A stretch of 64,000 nt of DNA. Origin: Juglans regia (Eukaryota > Streptophyta > Magnoliopsida > Fagales > Juglandaceae). The stretch spans positions 28,311,514-28,375,513 of the forward strand of contig NC_049912.1 in NCBI RefSeq assembly GCF_001411555.2, in the 5' to 3' direction. The notes under the pieces were generated by a model. That model searched no databases. It was given only the letters and a program-made list of their open reading frames with translations, and was not told the origin of the DNA. The position numbers were made by a program, and so were the translations under genes. This document shows, in pieces, positions 47,926-59,416 of the stretch. Every line of letters starts with the position of its first letter. The stretch's first letter is position 1.

Positions 47926-48432
47926 ACCTGTAGAATGGATTAAGATGGAACGTCCTAATTCCCAACAAGTTGATAAAGTATGTGCAATATTTCCAAAGTA
48001 CTGCTGATAAGTGTATAGTACTGGAGCTTGTGATCTCATGCATGGCGTAAGGATCTGTCTTTATTTGCATGTGCCTAACCCGGAATTAGGTGAAGTGGCG
48101 GATCAGTTCTGTTGAAATGAAAGGGAAGGACAAGTGGGCATTGGGTTTCTACTTTCTACCTTGAATTTCATGCATCACGTACGTACTAATCAATTGGTCA
48201 GCGGTGGTTTCCAGCCATTCATGCACACTTGCTACTAATTCATTTGAATTCAACCTATATTTGACTTATATCTCGTAAACTGCGGTGACTTTCGTACTGA
48301 AAGATCACTTATAATAAAATATAATTAATTAAATCTATGTTTCCATCTTTATAGTACCAATTTTATTCAACTTAATATACAGAAAAAAACATTTGTGTTG
48401 CTAAATAGACAATATTTGACAAAGTTGAAAAC

Positions 48433-48615
48433 AATAAGGCTTCGTTTGAATTTATAAATTATTTCAACTCATTTCATCTTTATCATTATAATTTTTTTAA
48501 ATTTGTATACAAAATATAATAAACAATTCAATATTTTTAAATATTATAAAAATAATATTTTATTCTAGTATTGATCACAAACCATCTTAATTTATCTCTG
48601 AATCAAACCACTCCT
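48433..48615. mobile_element. MITE family A copy 8 (inverted)
   Basis: GGCTTCGTTTGAATTTATAA, CAACTCATTTCATCTTTATC and ACAAAATATAATAAACAATT are the reverse complement of the family core and edge. Confidence 0.6.
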
Positions 48616-50484
48616 AAGATCTATTTGGCAATACAATTATTTTTAAATATTTTTAGATATTTCATTTTCAAACATCACTCATATATTTGAAATTAAATAC
48701 TTTCAATTTCAAATATTAAATATTTTCATATAATTATTATTTAATCATTACAATTTTTCAAACTCTCAAATAAAATACAAAAAAAAAAAATACTTTTTCA
48801 AATTTCAAAATAAAAATTTTATTAAAAATTATATTCAAACAAAATTTTAACTTTATAATATTTGTATTCAATTTTTTCTCTTTTATTTTTTAAAACTTAT
48901 AAAATATCTTAACTTAACTCAAATTATTTTATTACTATATATAGATATACTGATAAAATATTCTAAGAATTCAAAGGTAACCTTAGTCACCCTAATATTA
49001 TTATATGTAGCAAAATCTAGGTAGATGATGTATCATGATCTTATATGATATGATTTCAATGTTAAGCATCCAATTGAATGAGGCCGACAGAAGACGACAA
49101 ACAAATCTCCAAAGTGACTACACTGACTAGTGTGCATTGTCTGTCGTTTTGCTTTGCTATTGTTTCGAAAGAAGAGGCTCAATTTTCTTTCATTTTACCG
49201 CGTGATTAGTCCCACACAGAAGTTTATAAAAATAGGGCCCACGAATTAAAGGCAGGTACTAAAAAGTCCATGTAGTTCAGCTGCCGATTGAGCTGCCTGG
49301 CCTGCCATAACCTCTTTTTCGTTGAAATTTGGACAAATGTTCTCACACATGTGCTGAGAAATAAGACCACCAAAAAGGGTTTGATTTCCACGGTTGTTGT
49401 TCGAATCCGTGACTACTTTTCTTGCGTAGGGCTTCATTTAATTAATTGGACATGGACATTAATATTAAAATCCATCCGTTCATGAATACTAACATGCGTA
49501 CACTAATTTTGTGGTTCCAATTCAATGGACTCAAGATACTTAAGAAATTTGAGTTTTATATAGTTTGGTCATTGTCCGTGGTTGAGCCAACTTGCTTTTG
49601 CTTAATTTCGAGATTTCCTCTCTCTTTTAATCAAAGGATTAGGTATTTGAAAATGTTAGGGTATGTGATCAGCAATTCTGTGATCTCAATGTTGTGATGC
49701 ATGGCATTATATTTATGAGTTTTATTACATACAGTTATTTTTACGTATTTTTTATGCACTTTACTGATGTGATTGGTTTTATATTAAAAAAAAATGATGT
49801 AATCAATCACATTAATGAAGTATATAAAGAATACGCAAAAGTCACTATACATAGAATTTTTGTTAATGATATTTACTCATCAATTTATAGGATTTGAATT
49901 TTAACCACCATCGAAAATGTAAAAATGATCGAAAAAACATTTTTTAAACTTATTTTGAGTCAATTTTTGGCATGACTTGTCTTTATTATAATTTTATTCC
50001 GAAAATAGAACATCATATTCCAGCCATATAAATTATAAAATATCCATATACTTTGTTTTCTTGTATTATAAGTTCGAAACCTTTTTCCATAGAAGCTAAC
50101 ATTTTGTAGAATCCAAAACTGTTTCGAAATCCTTTCAAGATTTTGGAAAATCTTAAAAAGAAGCCATCATCATGAGTGACCGTTATGTATTAAATGTACA
50201 CCTTTCCTATGAGGAGTATCGTTTATTGCAAATAAAACAGGAGAGAAAAAAAAAAAAAAACCAAAAATGCAAACCAAAACAGAGATCAACCTATCGGCGT
50301 GAAGAAAAAAACACAAGATTTTAATATTTTGTCCAAATATTAAGATTCAGAATGAATAGTGATAATTATATATATATATATATGTTATTTTAGATTATAA
50401 AGTTCGGATAAAAATTAAGATTTTAATTAAAAAATCATTCTCTTATATCTCTCAAAATAGTTTAAAATAGAATAATGCACGTAA

Positions 50485-50690
50485 CGTGGGAAATAGTAAT
50501 GTTATATAGAATTATAGAATGTGCAAGTGTTATATACACATTCTATTTGAAAATGAGTGAGATTTATTATTAAAAAAATAATTTTTTTAATGTAAATTTT
50601 ATATTTATCCACTTTTTTCAAATGAAGTGTATAGCGTTTGTATACTCTATGATTGTGTACAATATTTTTCTCTAGAAAATGCTTGAAGCT
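50485..50690. mobile_element. MITE family B copy 4 (long inverted ends)
   Basis: The first 55 bases (ATGTTATATAGAATTATAGA, then ATACACATTCTATTTGAAAA) pair imperfectly with the last 55 (TTTTCAAATGAAGTGTATAG, then ATGATTGTGTACAATATTTT), forming a long hairpin. Confidence 0.7.
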
Positions 50691-50717
50691 AGACAACAAA
50701 GCAAAGAGCCATGCACC

Positions 50718-51062
50718 CATAAGAGCATTGGGTTAGTCAAAGAGATATTTATGAAACTTTGAGTTACAATAATTTAGGATCCTTAGTCATATTTAGAGTC
50801 ATTGTAAAAGGACAAAATCAAAATTTTTATGATTTTCCCATCACACTATCTATCAAATTTAATATTAAATTTTAATATTAATATAAGTGCATTTACAAAA
50901 TATTAATTTTTTAAAAATATTATTAAAATATATAATATAATATTTTTATTTTTATTTTAAAATAATTAGTTTAATATAGATTAATCTTTTCAAAAATTTT
51001 GACTAAAATTTTAGTTAAAATTTAGGCTTGAGAATGACTAAATATTGTCGATGCTCTAAATA
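50718..51062. mobile_element. MITE-like element with GAGCATTGG-type ends
   Basis: AAGAGCATTGGGTTAGTCAA on the left and TTTAGTTAAAATTTAGGCTT to GTCGATGCTCTAAATA on the right resemble inverted ends starting AGAGCAT, a form common in plant MITEs. A TA microsatellite follows at about 51067-51102. Confidence 0.5.
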
Positions 51063-51064
51063 TC

Positions 51065-51105
<41 letters not shown>

Positions 51106-52126
51106 TTGAAAGCTGGGACAGATAGCATCGGGTCAATATAGAACTTCTTTTGTGTCTTCCAACTTCTATAGCAAATTACAGCAATACCGGACACAAGTAC
51201 CCATTGTTTATTACTTTCTGTTCAATGGTGTGCTTGACTTTGAATTTTTTTACAAAGAGTTTCAACGCAACCGGCTTTTATATCCCACCAATCACATTCT
51301 TTCATATCAAAATTAATTAACGCGCACCAACCCAATGGTGGACCTTTTAGACGCAAAGTCGTTGGCATGTTTTAAAGGGGGGATGCAAGGAAATTTTATA
51401 AAAATAAATTTATAAATTAATATAAAATTAATATAATATTTTATTTTATTTTATAATAAAAATAATTTTATAATTTAATATATATAATATTAAATTATGT
51501 CAATTTATAAATTTATTTTTATAAAATTTTTTTATTGTTAAATTAAACATGTCTTAAATATAAGATATAAAATTAGAGAAGAATATATATATATGTGAAT
51601 TTTATAATATTTATTATTATTTAGATGGTGATAGGTTTATTACTCTCTTATTATTTTTTTTAAAATATATTTAAAATTTTTATTTTTTTATTATTTTATT
51701 TTAAGTATTTTTTTAACATTTTTAATAATTAAAAAAATTAAAATATATATATAATTTTATTAATAGTTAATTTGTTAATTATTAAATAAATAATAAATAA
51801 TAAGAAATAATAAATCTATCATTATAAAGTGAGTTGATGCCAGCTGCCACATATTCAAATCTCTTTCTATCCAACTATTTTCACTGTCTTTCCACCAGGC
51901 TACCTTGCAAGTTGATATTTTTGTCCTCTTGTATTTGTGTGTATATATATGTTCCTTCGTTTGGTTCACTCGGCAAATTTAACAAGCGAAAGTTGTAACT
52001 TTTCGTAGAGGGATTACGGCTTTTTTCTTGGAGATCAAAAGGAGACGGCTTCTGGTAGAAACTTGGAATTGGGTATTAGTACAAGATTATACGCCGAAGT
52101 ACTATCTAGCTAGTTCGGATTTGACG
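50735..52126 (+). promoter_or_regulatory. W-box motifs upstream of the WRKY gene
   Basis: W-box cores occur at 50735-50740 (AGTCAA), 50999-51004 (TTGACT), 51131-51136 (GGTCAA) and 51234-51239 (TTGACT), plus TTGACG at 52121-52126 just before the ATG. WRKY40-class genes are known to be self- and cross-regulated through W-boxes. Motifs this short also occur by chance. Confidence 0.35.
51388..51540. mobile_element. MITE family C copy 2
   Basis: AATTTTATAAAAATAAATTT on the left is the inverted match of AAATTTATTTTTATAAAATT on the right, with an AT-rich middle as in copy 1. Confidence 0.65.
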
Positions 52127-52133
52127 TACAGCT

Positions 52134-52853
52134 ATGGATTATTCTTCATGGAGAATCAGTACTTGCTTGGATCTTAACACTAATCCAACCGGCGGTCAAG
52201 TTCTTGATGATGTTTCGGTACGTGGAAATTAATTAATTAATTCATTCTGGCATGCCCAGTGATATTCTCTTCAATTGACGAACTTAAGAAGTTCTTTCTG
52301 TGTTTGGTTTCAGAACAAGGAGGTGGAAAGCAACTTTCTAGGATTTGGAAGGAAGCTTTCAGTGAAACAAGAGGTTTGTTTTTTTATTTTTTGGCTACGA
52401 ATTAATTATCTGTTTATCGTTCCCTTTCTGCTATTGTGGGTACTTTTCAGCTATAGTGCTAAAAGTTAAACATTGTGTGGGCATGTTCAGAGCTCCGGTG
52501 CTTTGGAGGCGGAAATGAAACGTGTGAGTGCAGAAAATAAGAAGCTAACCGAAATGTTAACGGTGATGTGCGAGAACTACAATGCTTTGCGAAGCCAGTT
52601 GACGGATTATATGAGCAAGAATCTGCAGGAAAAGGAGCATACCCCAACAAGGAAAAGAAAGTCCGATACCTGCAACAACAACAACAACAATAATAATAAT
52701 AATGTCGCCGGAATTTATGGCAATTCGGAAAGCAGCTCAACCGATGAGGAATCCTGCAAGAAACCTAGAGAGGAAATTATAAAGGCAAAGATTTCAAGGG
52801 TTTATGTCAAGACAGAAGCATCTGATACAAGCCTTGTAAGTCCTTGATAAACT

Positions 52854-52890
<37 letters not shown>

Positions 52891-53676
52891 GTCTAACTTC
52901 TTTTATTTTTGGATGCGTTGGGCATAAAATTTATACCCTTTTCCTTTGCATTTATTTGTAGACTGTGAAGGACGGGTATCAGTGGAGGAAATATGGACAA
53001 AAGGTCACCAGAGAAAATCCCTGTCCGAGAGCTTACTTCAAATGTTCTTTTGCTCCAAGCTGCCCTGTAAAAAAGAAGGTGAGAGAGTGAGATTCATGAT
53101 CAATCTGAATTTGAATCTGCGAATATCGTTGTTAGCATGCTTGAAAGGCTCTCTGAATTTGAGTTCGAAATACTGCGTTGTGCATTGTTTTTAACAAGCT
53201 GATTCATTTTCTGTGAGACATCAAAAGATATCTAATTACGCCATCCATTCTGTTTTTAGTAAAGAATATATGGAGGCAAGCTAAGGTGTTTACTCTCATA
53301 TTTTGCTCTTCAGGTACAAAGAAGTGCGGAAGACCAATCTATTTTGGTTGCAACCTATGAAGGTGAGCACAACCATCCCAACTCTTCTCAACTCGAGGCA
53401 ACATCAGGGTCTACTCGCTGCATGACCCTCGGTTCACACCCCGGTGCCTCAGCCTCTCTCCGGCCGTCTGGACCTAGCGTCACTCTTGACTTGGCAAAAT
53501 CCAAACCCAGTAATGATGCCAAACAATCAAAAAGCAGAATTGATTCTCCGGAAGTCGGACAATTCTTGGTGGAACAGATGGCGTCTTCCTTGACCAAGGA
53601 TCCCAATTTCACAGCAGCACTTGCCCGGGCCATTTCAGGAAGATTTTTACATCAAAATCCGACAGAAAAATGGTGA
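52134..53676 (+). CDS. WRKY40: WRKY40-like transcription factor (group IIa)
   Basis: The exons are 52134-52217, 52314-52373, 52491-52835, 52962-53078 and 53314-53676, giving 322 residues. A leucine-zipper-like heptad region lies at about 53-93, a basic nuclear signal TRKRKS at 101-106, and a run of ten Asn at 110-119. The WRKY domain carries WRKYGQK at 171-177 and a C-X5-C-X23-H-X1-H zinc site (C191, C197, H221, H223). The intron after CPVKKK, before VQR, is the position specific to groups IIa and IIb, and the N-terminal zipper fits IIa. It is a nuclear regulator binding W-boxes, in a class that tunes defence, ABA and wound responses. WRKY18 and WRKY60 are the alternatives; the neighbouring genes favour WRKY40. 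Confidence 0.95.
52676..52703 (+). repeat. AAC/AAT trinucleotide repeat encoding poly-Asn
   Basis: About ten AAC and AAT codons in a row lie inside WRKY exon 3. It is likely to be length-polymorphic. Confidence 0.85.
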
Positions 53677-54512
53677 ATGTCAGCAAGAAAATGAATATCG
53701 AGTGTTTTAAAAGTGAGGATTAGGATGCTTATGTAAATATAAAGTTTGGAAAAGAACAATAGGAAATCCTAGCTCAATTGAGCCACAGGAAATCATCTTA
53801 ATTTGTAGTTCCATTATTGAGCAGTAAAATCTTTAGAGCAAATGAAACGCTCCTGTTCACAGTCCTGCAGTCTTTTTATGCTTTCCTTTCTTCATGGCTC
53901 AAGCCTTTGAGTTTGAGGAATGAGTCCGCAATTGTACCTGAGGTCACCAGGAAACGAGTTATGTGCGAATCACTTGAGAACAATCATGTTCGACTCAGCG
54001 GTACCTAGTTCTGCCCAAGAGCAGAGCGGGTAAAAAAAAGGAAGGAAATATCTATTGTGAAAATTGAAGAGAACTGTAGCTAGGCATGCAAACGCTTCCC
54101 TTTTCAATGGTTTAGAATCGCATAGATGATAAACAAGTTGCGAGACAGAAGCGCGGTTGACTAATGTTAACAATTGGCACTGAGGAATGCTTTGCCGTGT
54201 AATAACTGTTGTATTTTGCCCATAAATCGAACACATGCCTGTAATATTTGCGGAATATCAATTCTGTAAATAACCATGTCATTTGAGCATTTCCAGTCAT
54301 AGCTGCTTCTAAGGTGTTTTTAACATCCACACACACGCACATATTTGTAGAGAAAACACTTTCGTAGAACCATTCCATGTCATGGAGGTACAAACACCAA
54401 GAGATGAAACATATTTACAGCTCTCAACCAAGAGCTTCATTATTATGTTGAAGTGAAACTCAAATAAACCATAGCTCGTGCTCTCATCCCGACTCGTGCA
54501 ATTTCTCTGACC
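53677..54512. other. convergent 3' flanks of WRKY40 and the glycosylase
   Basis: The two genes converge here. The stretch should hold both 3' UTRs, and no further coding exon is recognisable. Confidence 0.6.
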
Positions 54513-57500
54513 TTAAGACTTGAGGGTGCCGTCTTTTTCACCTGCTTCAGCCATGATCATACACTCCTTGAATCTGAAGCAACTAATGAGATGGTCATTT
54601 GTTAGTCCAGCCACCTGCATGAATGTATAGATAACTGTGGGCCCCACACTGCGGAACCCTCTCCTCACGAGGTCTTTGCTTATCATCTCTGCTTTGGGTG
54701 TCTTGACTGGAACTTGGCGAGGGTACCGAAACTGACTAACTATAGGCTTATGATTCACAAAGTTCCATATGTACTTGCTGAAGGACCCAAACTCTATGAT
54801 TACCTGGAAAAATAACAAAAAAGATGAAGAATGTTTTAAATGTACACAGAAATGGTGAATTTATGTTGCCCGCGTCACCACACCCCCCCCCCCCCCCTCC
54901 TCCTCTCTGTGCGCTTATCAGGGGTAACCATAAGGTTTGGAATTAATGGGAGTAAAAATGATGTGCACATGGGCATCCATGCATACAGACAAAGAAATGG
55001 ACAGTGTATTAACAGTAAATACACTGTCCATTTCTCTGTTCCCAAATGGGAGAAGAAAGCTTTTCAACAGCAGTAGGAAAGATCTTCCTTACCAAACAAA
55101 GGATCAGTAATTTCCAAAACCTCAAAAGGAGCTCATTTTCTATCAAGAATATTGAATAGCAAGATAAAATGAATAGAAAAAGATGGCCAACCTTGCACAT
55201 TTGATGTGCATTTTCAATTATGGCTCGCAGCTTCACTTCTGATAGTAGAGAGCTGGCACAGCTGCCTGGTGAAACAAACTTTTTCTCATTTATGTTTGAA
55301 ACAGCAATTGGATCGAAGTCCAAAAAGACTTCTCTGTACAGATGCAAGTAATGCAAATCAGCTGAAGTTGAAAAAGCCACAAAATGCTAAAAGCTATATG
55401 AAGAATAACATGCTTTTAGAGTTTCAAACGCTAGTATGACAGGCAGTTGAATAATCTGTTGACTATTAATTGACAACATGAGATTTTGTGGAATATTCTG
55501 CAGTTATAAGCTTTCCACATAAGGTATTGCATCACTTGAAGAGTATAATCAATACCTAAACATATTCCTTTTGTTAAGAATTTCAGGCCATGTACGTTCA
55601 GCCAAAGCACCTGATAGGCTGAGCAATTCAAACAGTCTCCTGCATGTGTCAAGAATACTTAGGACTGGAGAAAGCAGTCAGATGCAGTTCAAGAATGGGA
55701 TAAAAAACAAGAAGATAATGGGAACATTTTTTTTTTTAAGTAAGAAGATAATGGGAACATTATATACATACTTGTCATCATGGACTGGGACTCCCCATTC
55801 CTCATCATGAAAAGCAGCATACCATGGATCTTTTTAACAAAAGGAATAAATTGTCAATTAGAAATTGGTATTTTAGATAGTGAACATCAAAACAAGAAAC
55901 TAGAAGTTAACACAAATAGTAGTAAAGACCATATCACCAGAACAAGACAAACAAAACTGTCAAGAAGGGTCGATGTTCGCTTTGGTACTAGTGGGATTTT
56001 TGGGATGATTTACTTAATGAGCTTTCACGGGGTTAATTACATGGTGGGTCATCAATTTTGTGAAGGAAACCAAGCGGCGGATTTTCTTGCAAGACAAGGT
56101 GAGGAAGGGAGGTCCATTTGTTATGTAGGTGATCGGGATTTGCCAAGATTGTTGAGGGGAATTGTTCGGATTGATAGGACGGGAATGCAAAGTTTTCGAT
56201 CATAGATATCTAGTTTGCTATTATTGGTTGGTTTAGTGATTTAGGCTATTTGGATTATTGGTTGGTTATGTAATGTTGGTATTCCTCCGCCTTAAGCGAG
56301 GGCTTTTAATAAATTGAGGGGATATTTCCCTGTTATTAAAAAAAAAAAATGTCAAAAAGTGTGTATCAGACTGGAATTGTTTATATAGAGCCCTCAACTG
56401 TCATATGGATATTGTGTAATTGTGTAGTAGTGCTCAACATATTCTCATATTCCAAGCTTCCATGTTGGGATCATTCCGTAAATATACAATGAATACTGCT
56501 GGTAAAATGAAGCATTTGTAGTGATCCCAAGTCACTTGTGTGCAGAGTTTCCCTACCAGGCACCTTAAATTGAAGGATGCTGGAACTGGAGTACCATGAC
56601 TGAAAATTCACAATTCTAGACAGCTAAACTATATTTATTCCTGTATATCTTCTTCTTCTCTTTCTTGTTTATCGTTTATTTTTTTATTTGAGTTGATTTG
56701 ATTTTTATCTTTTATCTTTTTCCTTTATATCCCTTCCTTTATTATTGTAATAATATTTATTTGGTTGAACTGAGAAAATTATACGAAATATAACCTGGCT
56801 CATGCAAGGACCAACCTACTAATAGACAACAGTCATGTTTTGCTCATAATATGGTTTCATGCACAGTGCACAAAATAGATAATCTCGTGTAAAGTTTGGA
56901 GCAAATGATCATCGACCACTTTGGTTAGGAAATGCTTTGATTCATTAATCAACTGATAATTCTCCCATAAAGATGTAGGAGTGAGGATTTAAGAAAGAAT
57001 AAATATAGATAGAAACCACTATTAGGAGCATCCATTTTGCACACATGATGTGGCATCGTCTAGACCACACATCTCCCCAAGTGAGTGTTGGGAACAATCA
57101 ACTAGAAGCAACCACGTAGTGAGTGCAAAGTGTGCACTGCTATGATAGCTTCTCAATCTAGCCACCATTACTTATCAAAAAAGTATGAATCCACCATTTC
57201 CACCAGAACAAGACAGAATATTGAGGAAAACCTCACAAGGAAAGTTGATTAAAAGCAAATCCAGTAGAATGCACAAATTTCATCTCTCTCTAAGTAGCCC
57301 AAGGCAAGGAGTTGTAGTATGTTCATGTCAAATCAAGCCAAACAAACTTTCCTCTTAGAGAATTAAACGTGATCACTTGTATCAATCATGTAAAGAAAGC
57401 CCCTTGAAGGTTGTGCTATATACTATCCTAAAGGTCAATGCTCATCTTAGGGGCAGCAAACATGCATCTAAACTTAAGGAGTGTAATTCTCCATCCTTTG

Positions 57501-58387
57501 ACAGCGACCACCTTCGTCAATCGTCATTAGAAGTAATACATAAAATTTTCATTTGAAAAAATTATTTTCTGAACTTAAAGGAAGAATGGGAGACTTTCCT
57601 TGATAAGGAAATCAAACATAATCCTGTCTGCCAGCTAGTGTATGGGCATAAGCCTTCCCCCTAAAATTATTCCTTCATGTTTAATGCAGCTCCACAAAAT
57701 AAAAGAAAAAAAATCATCATGATATTCTAAACCCTGAGAACTCCAGCTAACCCTTCATTTTTTCGGAGGCCTTCATAATTAAAACCTTATTACAGAACAG
57801 CTTACTCAAGGAATTGGAGTAGTCGACAAATTTCCAATTTTTACGTGTTATTGACGAAATTGTAGCAAAAGAAGGTCGAAACAACAGAAGGGACATGCCA
57901 CATGAAATTAAAAGAACATAAAACTATACATACCGGTTGTGGGTGTAACCCAAGCACACCGTTTTCTGCTCTCCAAGGAACCAATCGAGTCGGTCATCAA
58001 ACTATCAGCCCCACCAACGACCCTCTCAACCTTTTCCCTCTTCAACCCATATTGCTTCTTCCTCACTCCTACCCTCCCGCTCAACGACGACGTATCAGTA
58101 GTAGAGGACGAAGCATCCGACGAGCACGACGCGGTCATGGAGTCCTGCCGCCTCAGTAAGGACGGCGCCGTTTCGCGTTGAGGAAAATTAGGTACGGCGA
58201 TGGGTGGCGATGATGGTGTGGATTTCTTGTGCTTGACATCTTGGGGAGTTTTCTCAGATTTCTTCGTGGGTTTCGAGATAGGTTTTCGGGGCTCGGTGGG
58301 CCGGGTCTTGTTGCCGGCTGGAGCGAGGACCGGCCGGGACTCTAAGTGGGCGATATTCATCGGCCGGACTCGCGGTGGGCCTGACAT
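54513..58387 (-). CDS. 3-methyladenine DNA glycosylase I family (TAG)
   Basis: Minus-strand exons are 58387-57934, 55829-55772, 55639-55556, 55333-55192 and 54803-54513, giving 342 residues. The enzyme family removes alkylated adenine from DNA in base excision repair, by a helix-hairpin-helix fold. A low-complexity basic and Ser-rich N-terminal region (1-140) precedes the TAG domain. The zinc-snap ligands of bacterial TAG are all present: C144 (RCAWVT), H159 (FHDEEWGVP), H317 and C321 (DHLISC). LFELLSLSGALAERTWPEIL and RGFRSVGPTVIYTFMQVAGLTN are family blocks. Plant proteins of this group differ from bacterial TAG around the base-binding pocket, so the substrate is not certain. The 2.1-kb intron 1 carries a LINE tail, and intron 4 carries a perfect hairpin. 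Confidence 0.94.
54882..54898. repeat. poly-C tract in glycosylase intron 4
   Basis: A run of about 15 C followed by TCCTCCTCTC. It lies about 90 bases upstream of the hairpin at 54993-55035. Confidence 0.85.
54993..55035. repeat. perfect 18-bp-stem hairpin in glycosylase intron 4
   Basis: AGAAATGGACAGTGTATT (54993-55010) and AATACACTGTCCATTTCT (55018-55035) are exact reverse complements around the loop AACAGTA. Confidence 0.95.
55969..56349 (+). mobile_element. 5'-truncated LINE tail in glycosylase intron 1
   Basis: The frame FHGVNYMVGHQFCEGNQAADFLARQGEE resembles the RNase H-like end of plant LINE ORF2 (GNQAADFLA motif). After a short 3' UTR with CGAGGGCTTTTAATAAATTG it ends in a poly-A run at about 56338-56349. 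An imperfect 10-bp target duplication flanks it: TGTCAAGAAG at 55959-55968 and TGTCAAAAAG at 56350-56359. It lies antisense to the host gene. Its RNase H domain is absent from the LINE at 2648-8282, so it belongs to a different family. Confidence 0.85.
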
Positions 58388-59416
58388 TGCTTCGATTACT
58401 TATTTATAGATTGCGAAATTGTCCTTCGATCTCGTCAAGTTTACAGTTCTGGGGGGTTGGTCAGCAGGCTGAAAAGTGAGGTACAAGCAAGGCAGAGATT
58501 TGGAGCTGCATTGCTGAAGCCAGACCTTTTCTGTAGCCGGAAGTGTGTGTTTGGGTATGTTTAGTTTGACTTTTGATGCGGGAACGATTGTGGAAGAAGG
58601 AAAGGGCGAGAAAGAGTGGGAAAGTGTGGGAAAAGTTCGGGCAATGAGAAGGAAAAACGTGAGTGAAGATTTTTTTACGAAGAAAGAAACGAATCTGAGA
58701 GACAGTAAGTGAGAGAGAGAGCGAGAAAAGGTAATCAGGCTGCCAATCACACCTTGCCACGTCATGTTATGAAGTGCTCCCGTAATTATTATCATAATTA
58801 TTAGTAGTATTATTATTAAAAACTTTTGAAGTTTTGACTACCCAATAGCCGATCAGAATTTGTTTAATTCCCTTGTGCTTTCCTGATATTAGTTGGAAAC
58901 AAATAATGGCAATCTGTCTATTTATTTTATTTTAGTTTAGAAGAGATTTTATATAAAAATAACGACATGGTAGGCAGATATTTGATAATTAATTATAAAT
59001 TTATTTTTATTATAAAATAAATCTAACGTATCATATAAAAATTCATATAAAAATTATTATGACATTATATTTTTAATTTTTTACATCTTTATCACTCCTC
59101 TCCAACCAAAAGCTAACAAAAATCTTTGCCTTAATTTTGTAATCAAGCCAAGCCCTGCTGCGTAAGTTGTTTGACCTGTGACACAGGTCGTAGGATGAGC
59201 TGATTCTTGTTCTGCTCTTCAAAAACTATATATTGAAAGAAAACAAGCAAAAAGCAACAAAAGAAAAAGAAAAAGAAAAAGAAGTGAATTCAGAGACCCA
59301 CTTATCCAACCACCATCCACACACTTAACTGCTTCCAAACTTCAAACGATAAAACATGAGAAACTCAGAAAACCAAAGAGAAGAACCACTCACTCTGTGA
59401 TCACTGATCTTATCTC
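58388..59416. promoter_or_regulatory. divergent promoter region between TAG and PnsB1
   Basis: The two genes are transcribed away from each other across 1.03 kb. A GA-rich stretch near 58620-58735 lies on the TAG side and a family C MITE at about 58930-59065 is in the middle. ACTATATATTGAAAG near 59226 is a possible TATA for PnsB1. Individual elements beyond these are not clear. Confidence 0.5.
58930..59065. mobile_element. MITE family C copy 3
   Basis: AGAGATTTTATATAAAAATA on the left, then TAAATTTATTTTTATTATAA, and CATATAAAAATTCATATAAA on the right; it is more degraded than copies 1 and 2. Confidence 0.5.

Larger units (their letters stand above)
44519..50484. other. MITE-rich intergenic DNA, no gene recognised
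   Basis: About 6 kb without a coding exon that I can support. It contains family A MITEs (about 45408-45612, 46573-46790, 47205-47335, 47705-47925, 48433-48615, and a weaker one to about 48930) and a family B MITE at about 45640-45830. A non-AT-rich stretch at about 49080-49450 has open frames but no known domain. In the matching Arabidopsis blocks an NRAMP gene lies between CCR and the glycosylase; I see no trace of one here. Confidence 0.6.

Noticed and set aside
49270..49430. tRNA-like motifs (TAGTTCAGCTG and GTTCGAATCC) suggesting a tRNA or SINE
   Set aside because: The spacing is about 110 bases, no cloverleaf forms and no flanking duplication was found.
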